64,000 nt of DNA, from positions 109,002,826 to 109,066,825 of the forward strand of contig CM070546.1 in the NCBI GenBank assembly GCA_036346405.1, given 5' to 3'. This DNA comes from Phyllostachys edulis (taxonomy: Eukaryota > Streptophyta > Magnoliopsida > Poales > Poaceae). Position numbers and translations under genes: made by a program. Below the pieces are notes generated by a model that worked only from the letters and a program-made list of their open reading frames with translations, made no database searches and was not told the origin of the DNA. Positions 30,675 to 42,309 of the stretch are shown here, piece after piece. Position 1 is the first letter of the stretch, and each line of letters opens with the position of its first letter.

Positions 30675-32076
30675 ATGACCTTGGGCATCACAATGGATAC
30701 CAAGGTCGAGGAGCAACTCGTGGCCATCATGGAGCAACTTGGTCAACTGACGGTGACGTCCACGAACACGGACCGTGCCGTTGTTTCTTTCCAAGAAAAA
30801 CTCACCGGGATCCGTGATCGTGTGGTGAACCTGGAGAAGAGGCCAAACGACGGACTACTGTCCCTGCCGAGCGGCGGCCAAAATTTCGACCTTGCCACTA
30901 CAGCACGGGCAGACGGGAATCAGCCCCCACGCTACCACAAGCTCGAGTTCCCGACGTACGACGGCAAAGAAGACCCCTTGGGATGGCTGCAATGCTGTGA
31001 GCAGTTCTTCCGAGGGCGGAAGACGGCGAAGTCCGAGAAAGTTAGGCTCGCCTCATACCACCTGACCAATGTCGCACAACAGTGGTATTTCCAACTAGAG
31101 CATGACGAGGGCGAGCCAAACTAGTGCAATTTCAAGGAGTTCATCAATTTAATGTTTGGGCCATCCATCTGGCACGATCCTCTTGGTGAACTCAAGGAGC
31201 TGCGCCAAACCGGGACCGTGGAGGAGTATCAGCGCAACTTCTTGGCAATTCTCTACCGCGCAAAACACCTTCAACCCCGCCAACAAGTGCAGCTCTTCAT
31301 GCTGGGTTTGGTGGAGCCGATCTGCACGGACGTTGAGCTCCAAAACCCGGCCAGTCTCCAGATGGCAATGGCGTTGGCACGGGCGTATGAGCGGCGGGCC
31401 CTAGCAGCAAGGGAGGTTCTACGGGCCAACCAGCAACCGGTGCACCTCCATCGAAAGAAACATACGTGGCAAAGACTCGCCGCACCCGCCGACCTCCAAT
31501 CGCGGCCTCTGCTACACCGCGACAATAAGCACCGGGCACTAGGCGAACCTCGGTGGCAAAGACGCCCCACGCTTGCCCATGCGCAGGCGACGCTTGACGC
31601 CGGATGAAATGGCAGCTCGGTAGGAGGCCAAGCTCTACTTCAACTACAAGGAATGCTACACGCCGGGTCACAGCTGCCGGCGACTGTTCGTCCTCATCGC
31701 ACTAAGCGTGGGCGACGACAATGGAGACGGCGACAACATCAACATCGATGAACTAGGCATCTCCTTGCATGCCTTGACTAGCATCCAGCCCCGATCATGT
31801 CACACGGTGCAGATCCGGGTCAAACTGGCGGGGGTGCCACTCATGGCCCTACTCGACACTGGATCTACACACAACTTCGTCAACGCAGAGACGACACAGC
31901 GCACCAGCATCAACTTGCAGCCGCGCCGCGTCCTCCAGGTAACGGTTGCAAATGGTGACCGCGTCCAAAGCTTTGGGCTTGGCCGCAACTTGCATCTGCA
32001 GGTTGGAGATGAGGACTTCGCAATCGACTGCTACACGATTCCCCTGGAGGAGTTCGATCTGGTGCTCGGTGTCTAG
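30675..32076 (+). pseudogene. Gypsy gag-protease polyprotein with stops and frameshift
   Basis: ATG at 30675 (MTLGITMDTK). A coiled-coil N-terminus is followed by the capsid (KLEFPTYDGKEDPLGWLQCC, VRLASYHLTNVAQQWY). An in-frame TAG at 31122 splits it; the same frame continues (SIWHDPLGELKELRQTGTVE, FMLGLVEP) to 31607. A +1 shift then gives the degenerate zinc-knuckle region (ECYTPGHSCRRLF) and, from 31708, the aspartic protease with an intact LLDTGSTHNFV active site (about 31851) and YTIPLEEFDLVLGV. The stop at 32074 falls where the family has Gln-Trp. Gag and protease thus remained nearly complete while pol was lost. Confidence 0.85.
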
Positions 32077-32141
32077 TGGCTCGAGATGCTGGGACCAATC
32101 CTCTTGGACTTCACCAACAAGACGATCTCATTTCGACGTGG

Positions 32142-32417
32142 CTATCTATCCTACCGGCCAGGTTGGTTGGACGCAAGACTCTATCCTGCCGATCGGCCGA
32201 GAGTCCTACTTAATGAGGACTATTTATCATTAATAGACTAAGCAAGAATTATCAATCTACATTCCTTTCTCTATTTCCCATCTACTACTTCTCCTCTACC
32301 CTTGTGCATCCTCTGTGCTCTCCCCTCCTGCCACCACGACACCACTAGACCGAGGCCAAAGGCCGAAGCCTCCTGTCCTCCACGATTACGCCCTGCGCTT
32401 AGGCACAGGCTGTGACA
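32142..32417 (+). repeat. 3' LTR of the 2.0-kb Gypsy element
   Basis: Starts at CTATCTATCCTACCGG (the expected initial TG is mutated or lost) and ends GGCTGTGACA. Differs from the 5' LTR by many substitutions and small indels. Confidence 0.82.
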
Positions 32418-32830
32418 TTACTATTGAAGATGCTCTAAGGAGCATGCATGGTCATGAGCTAGACCGATCGACGAGGTGACATGTGGATGCCCAACAGCAC
32501 AATTGTCGTCCGTATGCGCCATTGGAGGTGGCAATGTTAAGTCGGCCATTTTTGGATAGGGCCTGCTGCGCCTGCCTCAGTCACGCTTAGGCCTGCTAAT
32601 GGGTTGAAACCCAACCCAAACTCACCCTACCTCACTTCAATTCAGCACATCAACCCAACCCAAACCAGTCCACTGCTCCACCTCCAAACACCAACCCAAC
32701 CCAACCCATATGCAACTCTAACCCAAACCAACCCAATCCAATTTCCTCAATATGGGGTTCAGCCCATTTCCAACCCATCCCATCCATCCAGAAGTTCGTC
32801 TTGTTCATTTGTTCTTCCTCCTCGTACTCA

Positions 32831-33745
32831 CCGGTACGGGATGGTGGAGTTATCGGACCGGCGCAAATCGGTGATGAGCCACGACGATACCTCAGACGTG
32901 GTGTACGTGTGCCGGTGGCCCTCAACGCTGTCGGTCTAGTCGATGCGGGTGAGTGTGTATCGGATGCAGACGGCGTGGTTGGCCATGTCGAGCAACGTGG
33001 GGAAGTAGTGGTCCTCTAGGTAGCACAAGTCCTGCATCTCCGGTAGGCACGGCGTGTGGAACTTGCGCCAGAGGCGGCGCTCGCGGACGATGAGCACGAC
33101 GTGGCGGCGGGCGAGGGTGAAGAACTGGGAGCCGATGCGGAACTAGTCGAATGGCACCTCAGGGAGCATGTTGCCCTCGCCGCGTGCCACGTAGCGCACG
33201 GGCATCTGGGGGCTCACCAGTGAGCACCTCGATGTAGCTCGGGAGGCGGTGGTGGTGCACTGCCATGGTCGGGAAGAGCGTCGCGTAGAGCCGCGAGATG
33301 GATTGGAGCAGACGGCCGGAGATCTTTGGGAAGCGGCGCGTAATGGCGTTAACCGCCGAGCAACGCGACTGCGAGGAGGCGCCACGAGGTGGCCATAAGG
33401 CTCGGGTTCGCGCGGTGCGTTGGCTTGGCCACCACGAAGCGCCCGTGGAATGACGGCGTTGGCAAAAGCCGCAGCCGTGCTACCGGGTCTGCGTGGACGT
33501 AGACGTTGAGCCTCTCCACATGGCCCGCAAAGAACCGCTCCCAGAGCGGCACGGAGGTCAGGTCGGAGTTGGTTAGGAATAGGAACGCCACCTTGGGCGC
33601 CGCAGCCGTGGCCCCATCACTGGCGTCTAGCGTCGCTCGCCTGAACAACTCAAGATCATCAGCTTCCTCCACCACCACTCCCGTGCCCCCTTCCCCCTCC
33701 TCCAAGCCCGCCACCGAATCAAGAACAACCGACCTAGTGAAAAAA
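32831..33745 (-). pseudogene. Captured glycosyltransferase family 14 gene fragment
   Basis: Family 14 (core-2/I-branching-like, formerly DUF266) enzymes are Golgi type II membrane glycosyltransferases. On the minus strand: VAFLFLTNSDLTSVPLWERF, then FAGHVERLNVYVHADP and GRFVVAKPTHRAN (about 33590-33410). After a frame change come PSYIEVLTGEP (33240), YVARGEGNMLPEVPFD (33190), GSQFFTLARRHVVLIVRERR, LWRKFHTPCLPEMQDLCYLE and DHYFPTLLDMA (to about 32980), ending near RRSDNSTIPYR (32831). In-frame stops replace expected codons at about 33149 (Gln) and 32939 (Trp), and there is at least one frameshift near 33210. The N-terminal anchor and extreme C-terminus are missing. Its position between hAT-like ends and decay point to capture and then neutral drift. 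Confidence 0.8.
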
Positions 33746-34200
33746 AAAGTAAAATCCATGAGAAATCATGACAGACCAACCGAATCCGAATGAAATCAAT
33801 AACAGGTGGCTAAGATTACCTTCCTCTTCTGCTTCCCACAGCCGGACATGGCGGCAGAGAAGAGCCAGATTTTGCGGCGGCCTGACGACGGAGGCGGACA
33901 GTGGCAGCGCGATGGTTTCTAATGGTGGCGGAGGCAGAGCTTGCGAGCGATGGGGAAAGCAGGGAACGATGGAGGCCGATGGTGGCGGCACAAGGGTTCC
34001 TCTCGTCGCTGCTGAGTGCTGAGTCGTGAACCCTCGATCTCCTGGTTTGGATCTGGATGTCCGTGTGGCCAGGCATTGTTGCGGGAGACAGGGGAGGAAG
34101 AGGATGGCAAGAGGGTGAGGGCGGTGTTGTTGTTGTTGCCACTGCTGTCGAGGAGGTGGGCAATTGTGTAGTCGAGTAGGTTGAGAGCCACAGGTTCAAC
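33746..34200 (-). other. Possible captured 5' region with intron
   Basis: On the minus strand an ATG at about 33849 (MSGCGKQKRK) is followed by a donor-like GTAATC, 85 bp of AT-rich sequence and an acceptor-like TTTTTTTTCACTAG just before the glycosyltransferase frame. GC-rich sequence upstream resembles a plant 5' untranslated region. It may be a second captured fragment or the donor gene's own first exon. Confidence 0.3.
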
Positions 34201-34388
34201 CCGTGGGTTGAACCCAATTCAGGTGGCCATTATAAAACCTAACCCACCCCACACCAACCCGTTTCATCAGGCAACCCGTACCGACCCAACTTATCTCTAC
34301 CACTTAACCCGTTTTAACCCATCCAAATAGATCCAAATCAAAACTCAACCCATAGAACCCAAATGAACCCAACCCATTAGCTCACGCT

Positions 34389-34857
34389 GCCGCTGAATCG
34401 AATTCGCGCGTTCCGTTTCCTCTCATCTCTCTTCTCCGGGCCATTGTACATGCATGCCAGTGTTCGGGACCGCCACTACTCACCGCAACTTGTCCCCATG
34501 CTCGATGCTTCTTTTCTCAATCATTCGGGCCCTGATTCTCACATGTATGGACGTAGATTCCTCCCCAGATCGATGCAAGTACTCTCTCCTAGCTCCAGTT
34601 GTTCTCCCCCTCTGAGAAAACGATGGCAGGTCCACTTTAACTTGCAACGGCGGCAATTCATTGAATCATATCCATCCATGGAATTATGGAAATGCAGCTC
34701 GTTGTCACTTCAGAATCGAGTATTCAGGTTAGCTCATCCCTGGGGAACAAGAGCAGATGCGCATGCATTTGTTAGTGCCGATCTTAATCTCGACAAGGGT
34801 TAATCCTTTCTTCAGAGGTACTGGCAAGCATGCAGCGTGCTCTATCGATCTTCAGTG
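34389..34857. other. Unassigned DNA
   Basis: No gene or repeat recognised. It ends at the target duplication ATAAC (34858-34862) of the solo LTR. Confidence 0.45.
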
Positions 34858-35347
34858 ATAACTGAAACACCTGAAAATTTCAAAATTCAAATTAGTTTTG
34901 AGTTCAAGTTTGAATCTCAGTTTCAAAATCAAATTTGGCAAAATTCGTCAAACTCAAAATCCCAACCCTAAACCCGCTTTCTCCGGTCACGCCCACTCAA
35001 GCCGCCTCCACTGGGCACTCTTTCGGCGCTGCGTGCCATGGGGAGCGAGGCCGCCACCGCCTCGGCGCCGCTCACGCGCCAAGCGCATGACAGTCTTGCC
35101 GCCACCTCGCCGCCGCCACCTCCTCTCGCCTTCAATGCGGTGCTCTGCCCCAAGCCGCCCACCCTACAAACCTCAGCGCCCGGCGACAGCGCCACCTCCC
35201 GGATTGCTCCGGTGAGAGGACGCCGCCACGCATGACGCTACACACGCCCCCGCTCCGCCTCCGCCCAAAGACCGCCTAACCTCCTCGCCCAACCACGCCC
35301 CCTCTGCGGTCGCCGCCAAGCCACACTGCTCACACCGCCTCGCGAGG

Positions 35348-35355
35348 CTATAAAG
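35348..35355 (+). promoter_or_regulatory. TATA box of the solo LTR
   Basis: CTATAAAG within a C-rich upstream region, followed by CACC/CTCC-rich leader, about 485 bp into the LTR. Confidence 0.6.
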
Positions 35356-37104
35356 CCGCCTTCCACCTCCATCACCCGCACCAACCTCTCTCCTCCCCAC
35401 TGTCCCCGACGCCGGCAAGAAGCCCGCCGCCATCACCTCGGTTCCCCTTCCCGTAAGACTAAAACCCCCGTTCAAATTCCCCCCAAATCCAACCAAATCA
35501 AGCACCCGAGCCTCTCCCCCACCTTCTCCGGCCTCAGATCCACCGGATCTGCGCTGCCACCGCTCACACTCGCCGCCGCCACCCCCAAAACCCGAAACCC
35601 TAGAAACCAAACTCACGCAAAACCGCGCAAAACCCAAGTGAAGAAGATCTACAGGCGGAGCCTTCCAGCGCCGCCCTCCGCCGCCGCCGCCGCGGCGTCT
35701 TGCCAAGATGCCTTGCGTCGCCCTAGGTCGCCAGCCTTGCGCTATAAGGCGCTATGGCCTTCGACCGCTGCCCACTGGGCCTTTTGGCGCGCCCGAGTGG
35801 CCGTGGGCGTTTTATTGGTTGGGCTGCACCCGATCTTTGTCATCAAGATTGTTTAAAAAACTGTTTAGCCTAGTCTTTGTTTAAAAGCCTACTAATCATC
35901 GTTCACAAAGACAAGAAAATTTGTTCTTGCTCCAAAATCCAGAAAATGCACAGTAAACCATAATTTCTGTTCCTAAACCTAGATTAGTGATTAATTATTG
36001 TTTATATCTAATTAATAGGTATGAACAGTAAAAATGGTCACTATTCATCGAAAACCCTAAATTGAGATTATATATCCATTCTGACCGTTTTGAGCTCATA
36101 AAACCCATTCCTAACTCCGTTCAGCCATATCCAACTCCTGTTAAAACCTTTACCTCTTTAAGTTGATTTCCTTTTCCTTTTTATATTTTTGTTGTAGTTG
36201 GATCTATTTTCTGGGCTCATTCCTTGTCGAGCCAAGTGTTTTATTAGTTTTTGTGTCTTGCGCTAGGTTTCGACGCCGACGAGTCAGCTCAGGACTTCGC
36301 AGGACATGACACAGACGTAGCAGGACAGTTCGAGGACTTTGAGCAAGGAGGCAAGTTGCATTCCTTGAACATATTGAACCTACATGCCATATAATTCATA
36401 CAATTATCTTCATTAAAATATTTTAGCCAATTATTTCATCAAATAAATAATATTTTGGAATGCCATGTTGAATAGATAAAAACCCTTCACCCACATATCA
36501 AACCACCTATTCTTGTAGGCCATATTCACCTTGACAATTTAGTCCACATAAAATAATAGCAAATATTCCGCAAAGTCATGCAAAACTCTGTTCTAAATAC
36601 TGTTAAGGAAGGTTGGCTTTAGGCCAATAGGTTTTGGGTGTGAGTTGAGGGTTGAGACCAAAATATTGGACAACCCAATATACTTGGTAAAATGAGTCAT
36701 CAATGAGATCTAGAGGTGGACAACCGAAAGTTAGGCCATCGTCTTACTAGATGACAAGTAAGGACAAGAACCTTGTGCTAAGTAACAGACACAGTAAACC
36801 GCTCAACCACATGCGTGGTCATTACTCTCTAGCTTAGTACACTGCTCTTCCAATTGAATATCTGCATTTTCAAAGGCGAGACAGGGGTGGACCTCTAAGG
36901 ACACTCATTTGGTTCTCGTGAGTAGATGGGCCCATCAAAGACGGGTACAAAGTCCACTATTGGCTGGTGGTCTCCCGAGGGCTGTATGGATTTAGACCTA
37001 CCTAGGGTAGAGGCTAAAAAGGATAAGCAAAGTGAAAAGGCTTTGTTATCCTAACTCGCTTTATGCATAAACATGATGCATGTCAATGTGAGTTTGTGAT
37101 ATCG

Positions 37105-37139
37105 TGTGGGTAAAGTTGGGCAACTCTGCAGAGTGTAAA
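37105..37139 (+). promoter_or_regulatory. Conserved LTR motif, second copy
   Basis: GTGTGGGTAAAGTTGGG followed by CTCTGCAGAGTGTAAAT. Same block as 297-330 and the reverse-strand block 45645-45678. Confidence 0.6.
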
Positions 37140-37771
37140 TCAATGTTATTCGAATACACGGTGCTTCAGGTTAATGAAGCTGTGTTCATGGGTGATTCCA
37201 ACATACAAAGCATAAGTAGATTTTTACAGATGTTAATTGGTAATTTCAGATGTTGTAACCCTGTGGCTATATTTATTCTCGCTTTTCTTGTCTTTATTTA
37301 GTATAAAGCTTTTAAATTCAACTTTTGCATTCCACATATACTGTATTGGTAAAGCTGCACCATTCCTTTGATATTCCCAGCATATAATTAAACAGCATTC
37401 CCTATGCAATTTGTTGAGTATGGTAGTAGTACTCATTCTTGCTTAAACATCAACAGAAGAATTTTGAGAAGATCCAGGTATTCCTTACAAACAAGAAGAA
37501 CCAGTAGACTACGACGACTACTGGTACTAGGGTCTCTTTTACGCCCAAGCTGTCTGTGGTTCTGGCATTCTTTTGCAAGTGTAATATATTACTTTCGGGC
37601 TTGGATGCCCGCTTCTGCTTTCAAACTGGCTGTTAAGCCCTATCTGTTGTAATAAAAGTCTGGCTTTTGTTGTAAACGTTTGCTTGCTTGTGAAACCACG
37701 ACTTTACAACTGTACATCCTGAACAGTTGTAAGGATTCTAGCGGTCCCTGTTTTGGGGCTGTTACAATAAC

Positions 37772-38100
37772 GGTATGTACATTTTGTCCGGCCGGACGCA
37801 TCTGGCCATGGAATTAAACGCCTCATACTATTTCTTACTCATGATTGGAATATTGGTAGGTCAAATTAATTCATATTCTAACCTCTGATCATCCATGGCA
37901 CGAACAAAGCAGCCGTGCATGCATGCGGCGGGCTGGCGGCGGGCGCTTGCTGTTTTAGAAACTATAGTCATTTTTGACGTCTGATGTAAATCATGCACAT
38001 AAAAATAGAAACGCGTGATACAAATTTTGTTAGAAGTTTGGGTTTGACCCATACACCAAAATCTCAAAGGTCCACTCATGCATAGTGAAAGTTTAGTACC
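37772..38100. other. Unassigned DNA
   Basis: No gene recognised; contains GGCGGGCTGGCGGCGGGCG and CATGCATGCATG-like words. Confidence 0.4.
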
Positions 38101-38836
38101 ATATGACCAGTCTAGATATGATTGAGTTAATGATCATGATACTGTTCATAGTTTCAAATATGTCTAGTATATATGCTGTTGCCGATTCAATTATTGTTTT
38201 AGGAATTATAACAATCACAAAAGTGTGCTTATATCCAACAAATTTTCCGTGGAAAATCCTTTCAGGAAAATCACGGGCTCACAAAGACAATATCACTATA
38301 TGAGCAGATGTTTACAATGAAGCTCTTGCACTTCCTCATAAACTATATGAATATATTTATAGTTGTATATGAAAGACTCTGTATGTAAGTAGAATTATAA
38401 GTTGGAATAGGAAACAAAATTCGTATCACACTAAAACTTAATTTGTATTACACTCAAACTCAATAATCTCCACCTTGAGACGAATTCCTCATGTAGCCAA
38501 AACAAATGTGATCTCCTCGAAACAGATTAGCATGGATACCTTGTGCGCCGAACGACCGTAGGGCTACTGAATGATACCAACTAAGTATAAGCAAAGCTCA
38601 AACTTAGCGGTAGTAACTGCCTTTTATCATCATATCAGCTAGATTACCATAAGTATTTATTTTGCTGACTTTAATGTCACCTTGAGCAATGACACCTCAA
38701 ATGTAATGATATCTGGTGTCAATATGCTTCGTTCTATCATGAAACATCTGATCCTTTGTAAGGAAAATGACACTTTAACTATCGCATAATATTGTACTAC
38801 AAGATATACTTCCACAAAGATCAGTAAAAAAACCTA
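38101..38836 (-). mobile_element. 3' end of a Copia element (RNase H, PPT, LTR part)
   Basis: On the minus strand the C-terminal part of a Copia RNase H domain (38480-38836) leads to a polypurine tract (CAAGGTGGAGATT, complement of 38465-38477). The LTR start follows at 38465, with the initial TG mutated to TA (TATTGAGTTTGAGTG). LTR-like sequence continues to about 38100. The element is interrupted at 38837 by the plus-strand LTR, so the rest of pol is not in this window on the left side of the nest. Confidence 0.72.
38480..38836 (-). pseudogene. Copia RNase H C-terminal fragment
   Basis: Residues such as STILCDS, SVIFLTKDQMFHDRTKHIDT and RYHYI, followed by VIAQGDIKVSKINTYGNLAD and MMIKAVTTAKFELCLYLVGI, are the end of the Copia reverse transcriptase-RNase H protein: a DSxxA helix, the TKHIDxRYH motif and the final NxADxxTK motif, here NLADMMIK. 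In-frame stops (for example at the end of CDS* and after HYI) show it is dead. Confidence 0.75.
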
Positions 38837-40216
38837 TGTAACAACCCAAAGTTTTGTTACTAAAAAAAAATTAAAAATATTATTTTATTGGATTTTCTAA
38901 AATTTAAAAGATTTTTATTGTATTTCTGGATTTAAAGTTAAAAGGAAAAAATAATCAATTCCTTGGATTTTCTGGATTTTAAAATGGTTTTTCCTAATTT
39001 ATTGAAGTTAAACATAATTTATGTGCAAAAAATAAAAACAACTTTAAGTTAAAAATAATGTTTCTAAGTTCAAAATGATTCAGGGAATTTATGTGATTTT
39101 TTCTAGAATTTTTGAACTCTATTGGGTATTTTCTAAAAGCCTTTTGGATTTCTTGTAATTTCTAAAAATCGAAAATCTATTTAAATCCTCCTATTTTCTC
39201 TCGAGCCAAAACCAACTCCTTCGACCCAACTTCTTCTTTTTCTAGACCGGCCCACCCCATTCTCCTTCTCTTTTGCTTCCTTTTTCCTCCCTGCTGCCTG
39301 GCCGGGCCCATCTCGCCTCGCATGCAGGCCCACTTCGTCTGCCCGCCCGCCCTCTCCTCCTCCTATCTCTCTAACACCTGGGCCCCATCCCTCAGCCACC
39401 ACCTCCTTCCTCTCTCTATCCTCCAGCTTGCTTGGACCGCTTTCCCCTCTTGGCCCACATCCCGCGCTTGGCCCGCTTTCCTCCCGTGCGCTAGGTCGCT
39501 AGCCCACACCACGTCTCCCTCTCTCTCCCTCTCGCCGACAGGAGGGACCCGCCTGGCGGGCGCTTCTTCAACCTTGCGCTCGACCTGCCACCACCATTGC
39601 TACGCATTGATGCTCTTCAAGGCGGTCGTTTCTTCCCCGATTCAATCGTATTTAAGTGCCATTAACACCTCATTTCCTCACCGCCTTCACTCCGGTCATC
39701 ATCTCCGTCTTAACGCACGTTAACGCTGCATTTCCACCACCACCCGTGCCAGCATGTAAACGTTGCCCACGATTTCCCTCCTTCGACCTCCCCTTACCCT
39801 ATAAAAGGAAGCACTGGATGCGCAGCTCCTCACTCATCTCTCCACCATCAAGCGTCGCTCCTTTCATCCACTCTCCTTACCAGATTTGAGATTCTTCGCC
39901 CCTGGCATCCGAGCCTCTCCGCCGCTGTTCCTGTTGCCGTTAGTGGAGCTTCACTGCCATCATCTACACCATCGGCTTCGCCATTGCGTGTTCTACGCCG
40001 TGTGCGCGTCATCTTCACCAGAACGTCGCCTAAGCACCTCTGCCGTCTTGAGCCGAACCACGCCGCCGCCTTCTCCCTCATCGTCGCCCATCGTGTTGTG
40101 TCTAGGTGGTGACATCGTGTGCATCACACTCCCCGCAACTCCCTCTCTCTAATGCACCATGGGTTCCTGTGTGTCGCCGCCATTGCTGTGCCACGTGGTT
40201 GCCACCTCGTTGCCAC
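38837..40216 (+). mobile_element. Gypsy-type LTR, left segment (split by later insertions)
   Basis: Starts TGTAACAACCCAAAG at 38837 inside Copia RNase H sequence. AT-rich U3 is followed by GC-rich promoter sequence, a TATA box (TATAAAAG, 39800-39807) and a C-rich leader. The LTR is interrupted at 40217 by the CACTA-like element, resumes at 44429-44860, and is interrupted again by the minus-strand chromovirus; its end lies beyond the window. No coding frames are credible. Confidence 0.65.
39800..39807 (+). promoter_or_regulatory. TATA box of the split LTR
   Basis: TATAAAAG after CCCCTTACCC, followed by GGAAGCACTGG; start of transcription expected near 39830. Confidence 0.6.
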
Positions 40217-40499
40217 CATTACACCATGACCCAGTATTACCGTCAGATAGCTGTCTGCAATAATCGATGATCACCAACTAATCGTCTGTCGGTAAATGTA
40301 TGCGATAGACTATGTGTCGGCAATACTACATTGAGGCACATACTATCTGTCGGTAATTTTACGTATATACAACTACTTATCTGTCGGCAATTCTGAATTT
40401 GTGGGTCAAACTGTCCGTCGGCAAAGATTTAAAGACAAAGTATCAATCGACAAAAAAAAAATCATGGCAAAAAAAATCAGGGGTGGGAAAAATCCTGCC

Positions 40500-41130
40500 G
40501 AAGAAATCCGGAGTCCAAACCCAACACCCCTCACTCACTTTCCCCAATCGATCCCCCAGCCCATAATCTATTCCCCAATTCCACCACCACCTCCTCCCAT
40601 AGCCATCCTTTCCCCTCCATCCAAGCCAGCGCTCCCCAGATCCAACCTGCGACCAGCTGGCCAACTCCTCCTCCCTCCCAGACTTGTGCGCCGATGCCTC
40701 CACTCCACCCCTAGACGTCTCTGCCACCTCCACTCTTCCCCCGCCCAAATCCGTCGATGTTATAGCTGTGGTGGTCGTCCAGCCCATCCTCACGCCGCGG
40801 AGCTATTGCCCAGATCCGGTCATCGGGCCTTGGTCGTCGTCCTCTACCACATTGCGAACAAGCCGACGGTACCAACTCTGCTACTTGAAGCTGCCACCGT
40901 GCCAAACGTCGGCCAAGCCTCGGTACGTAGCTATTATCCAGAGCCCCCGCCCTCCTTATCTACTTACTTTCAAGAAAAAAATCCTCTCTTTTTTGCATAT
41001 GAAGAAAGTACAAGTGAGTGCACGGAAGGTGTTTGATGAATTGCTCAAGAGAAATTTGAGCGCACATCAATTCTGGTTTATGCGTGCTAACTGTTTGTTG
41101 AATTGCCCATGGGAAATCGAGTGAATAATT
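40500..41130 (+). other. GC-rich, exon-like segment inside the CACTA-like element
   Basis: An open Pro/Ser/His-rich stretch followed by a less biased segment (KKVQVSARKVFDELLKRNLS) at about 41000-41060. That piece has the look of a pentatricopeptide-type helix (VFDELLKRN), but it is too short to assign. Possibly captured host sequence. Confidence 0.3.
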
Positions 41131-41206
41131 TGTCGATTCAGAGAAGTTAGGTAGTTGTAAAATAAGTAAGCTACTTCTCTACCTCATGTTTTGCTTTCAG
41201 TTATTG

Positions 41207-41864
<658 letters not shown>

Positions 41865-42145
41865 TATATATATATATATATGATTTATGCTCTACCAGAT
41901 TTATGACCACCAAAAAGAAACAAAGGGAGTGGTATTTAGCATTGTCTGTGGGCCTTCTAGACTTGACCCTCAATTTATTTCATGTAAATAATATGTTCTT
42001 TTTCTGAAGCTTCGAATCTTATGATAATAGTAGTTCTTCCTATATGACATTGTTTATTATAGGTTGGATTTAACAAAGGTTTTGTCATTGTTACCTCATG
42101 ACTGGTAGAGAGACTGATGACACACGAGTAAGAGTCCTTATTTAC

Positions 42146-42235
42146 AGTACATGTTCTGGGGTAAGGGCTACTTGTGTTGCTTATCTTGTTTACATGTTCT
42201 GGGGTAAGGGCTACTTGTATTGCTTATCTCGTTCC
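42146..42235. repeat. 44-bp tandem duplication
   Basis: ACATGTTCTGGGGTAAGGGC starts at about 42149 and again 44 bp later with two mismatches over the unit. Confidence 0.8.
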
Positions 42236-42309
42236 TACATGAAACTTACTTTCTGTTTCTGGGCAATCTGCGCACAATTCATGGTTTACTGTCTTTGGTT
42301 CTAGTGGCA

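Larger units (their letters stand above)
30377..32417 (+). mobile_element. Non-autonomous Ty3/Gypsy element (gag-protease only)
   Basis: 5' LTR 30377-30657, primer site at 30661, gag and aspartic protease, then directly the 3' LTR 32142-32417. Total 2041 bp. Reverse transcriptase, RNase H and integrase are absent: protease ends (LDFTNKTISFRRG) a few bases before the 3' LTR without a polypurine tract. No 5-bp duplication is visible (GCACA on the left, TTACT on the right). Deletion inside an element, or recombination between copies, both fit. Confidence 0.85.
32588..34381. mobile_element. hAT-like element carrying a captured gene fragment
   Basis: The ends share GCTAATGGGTTG in inverted orientation (32596-32607, and the complement of 34370-34381). 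The subterminal zones are both rich in AACCCAACCCA words. TCACGCT flanks both sides (32581-32587, 34382-34388), with an eighth base G versus C, which fits a mutated 8-bp hAT duplication. No transposase is present. The interior is a glycosyltransferase-14 fragment (32831-33745, minus strand) and a GC-rich promoter-like region (33850-34190). The structure is that of a Pack-type, gene-capturing element. Confidence 0.68.
34863..37766 (+). mobile_element. Solo LTR, 2.9 kb, with target duplication ATAAC
   Basis: Starts TGAAACACCTGAAAATTTC and ends GGGGCTGTTACA; the 5-bp duplication ATAAC flanks it exactly (34858-34862, 37767-37771). Between them there is no primer site, polypurine tract or coding domain, so this is a single LTR left by recombination. 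It has a GC-rich promoter zone with a TATA box at 35348-35355 and the conserved CTCTGCAGAG motif at 37105-37139. Open frames inside are compositional. Gypsy affiliation is inferred from length and the TGTTACA end. Confidence 0.88.

Noticed and set aside
32581..34388. Native degenerate glycosyltransferase gene rather than a captured one
   Set aside because: Both ends of the fragment are abruptly replaced by AACCCAACC-rich subterminal sequence with inverted ends and matching flanks, which favours capture; not fully excluded.
35173..35706. 177-residue minus-strand Gly/Arg-rich open frame
   Set aside because: Lies antisense in the GC-rich promoter of the solo LTR; composition only.
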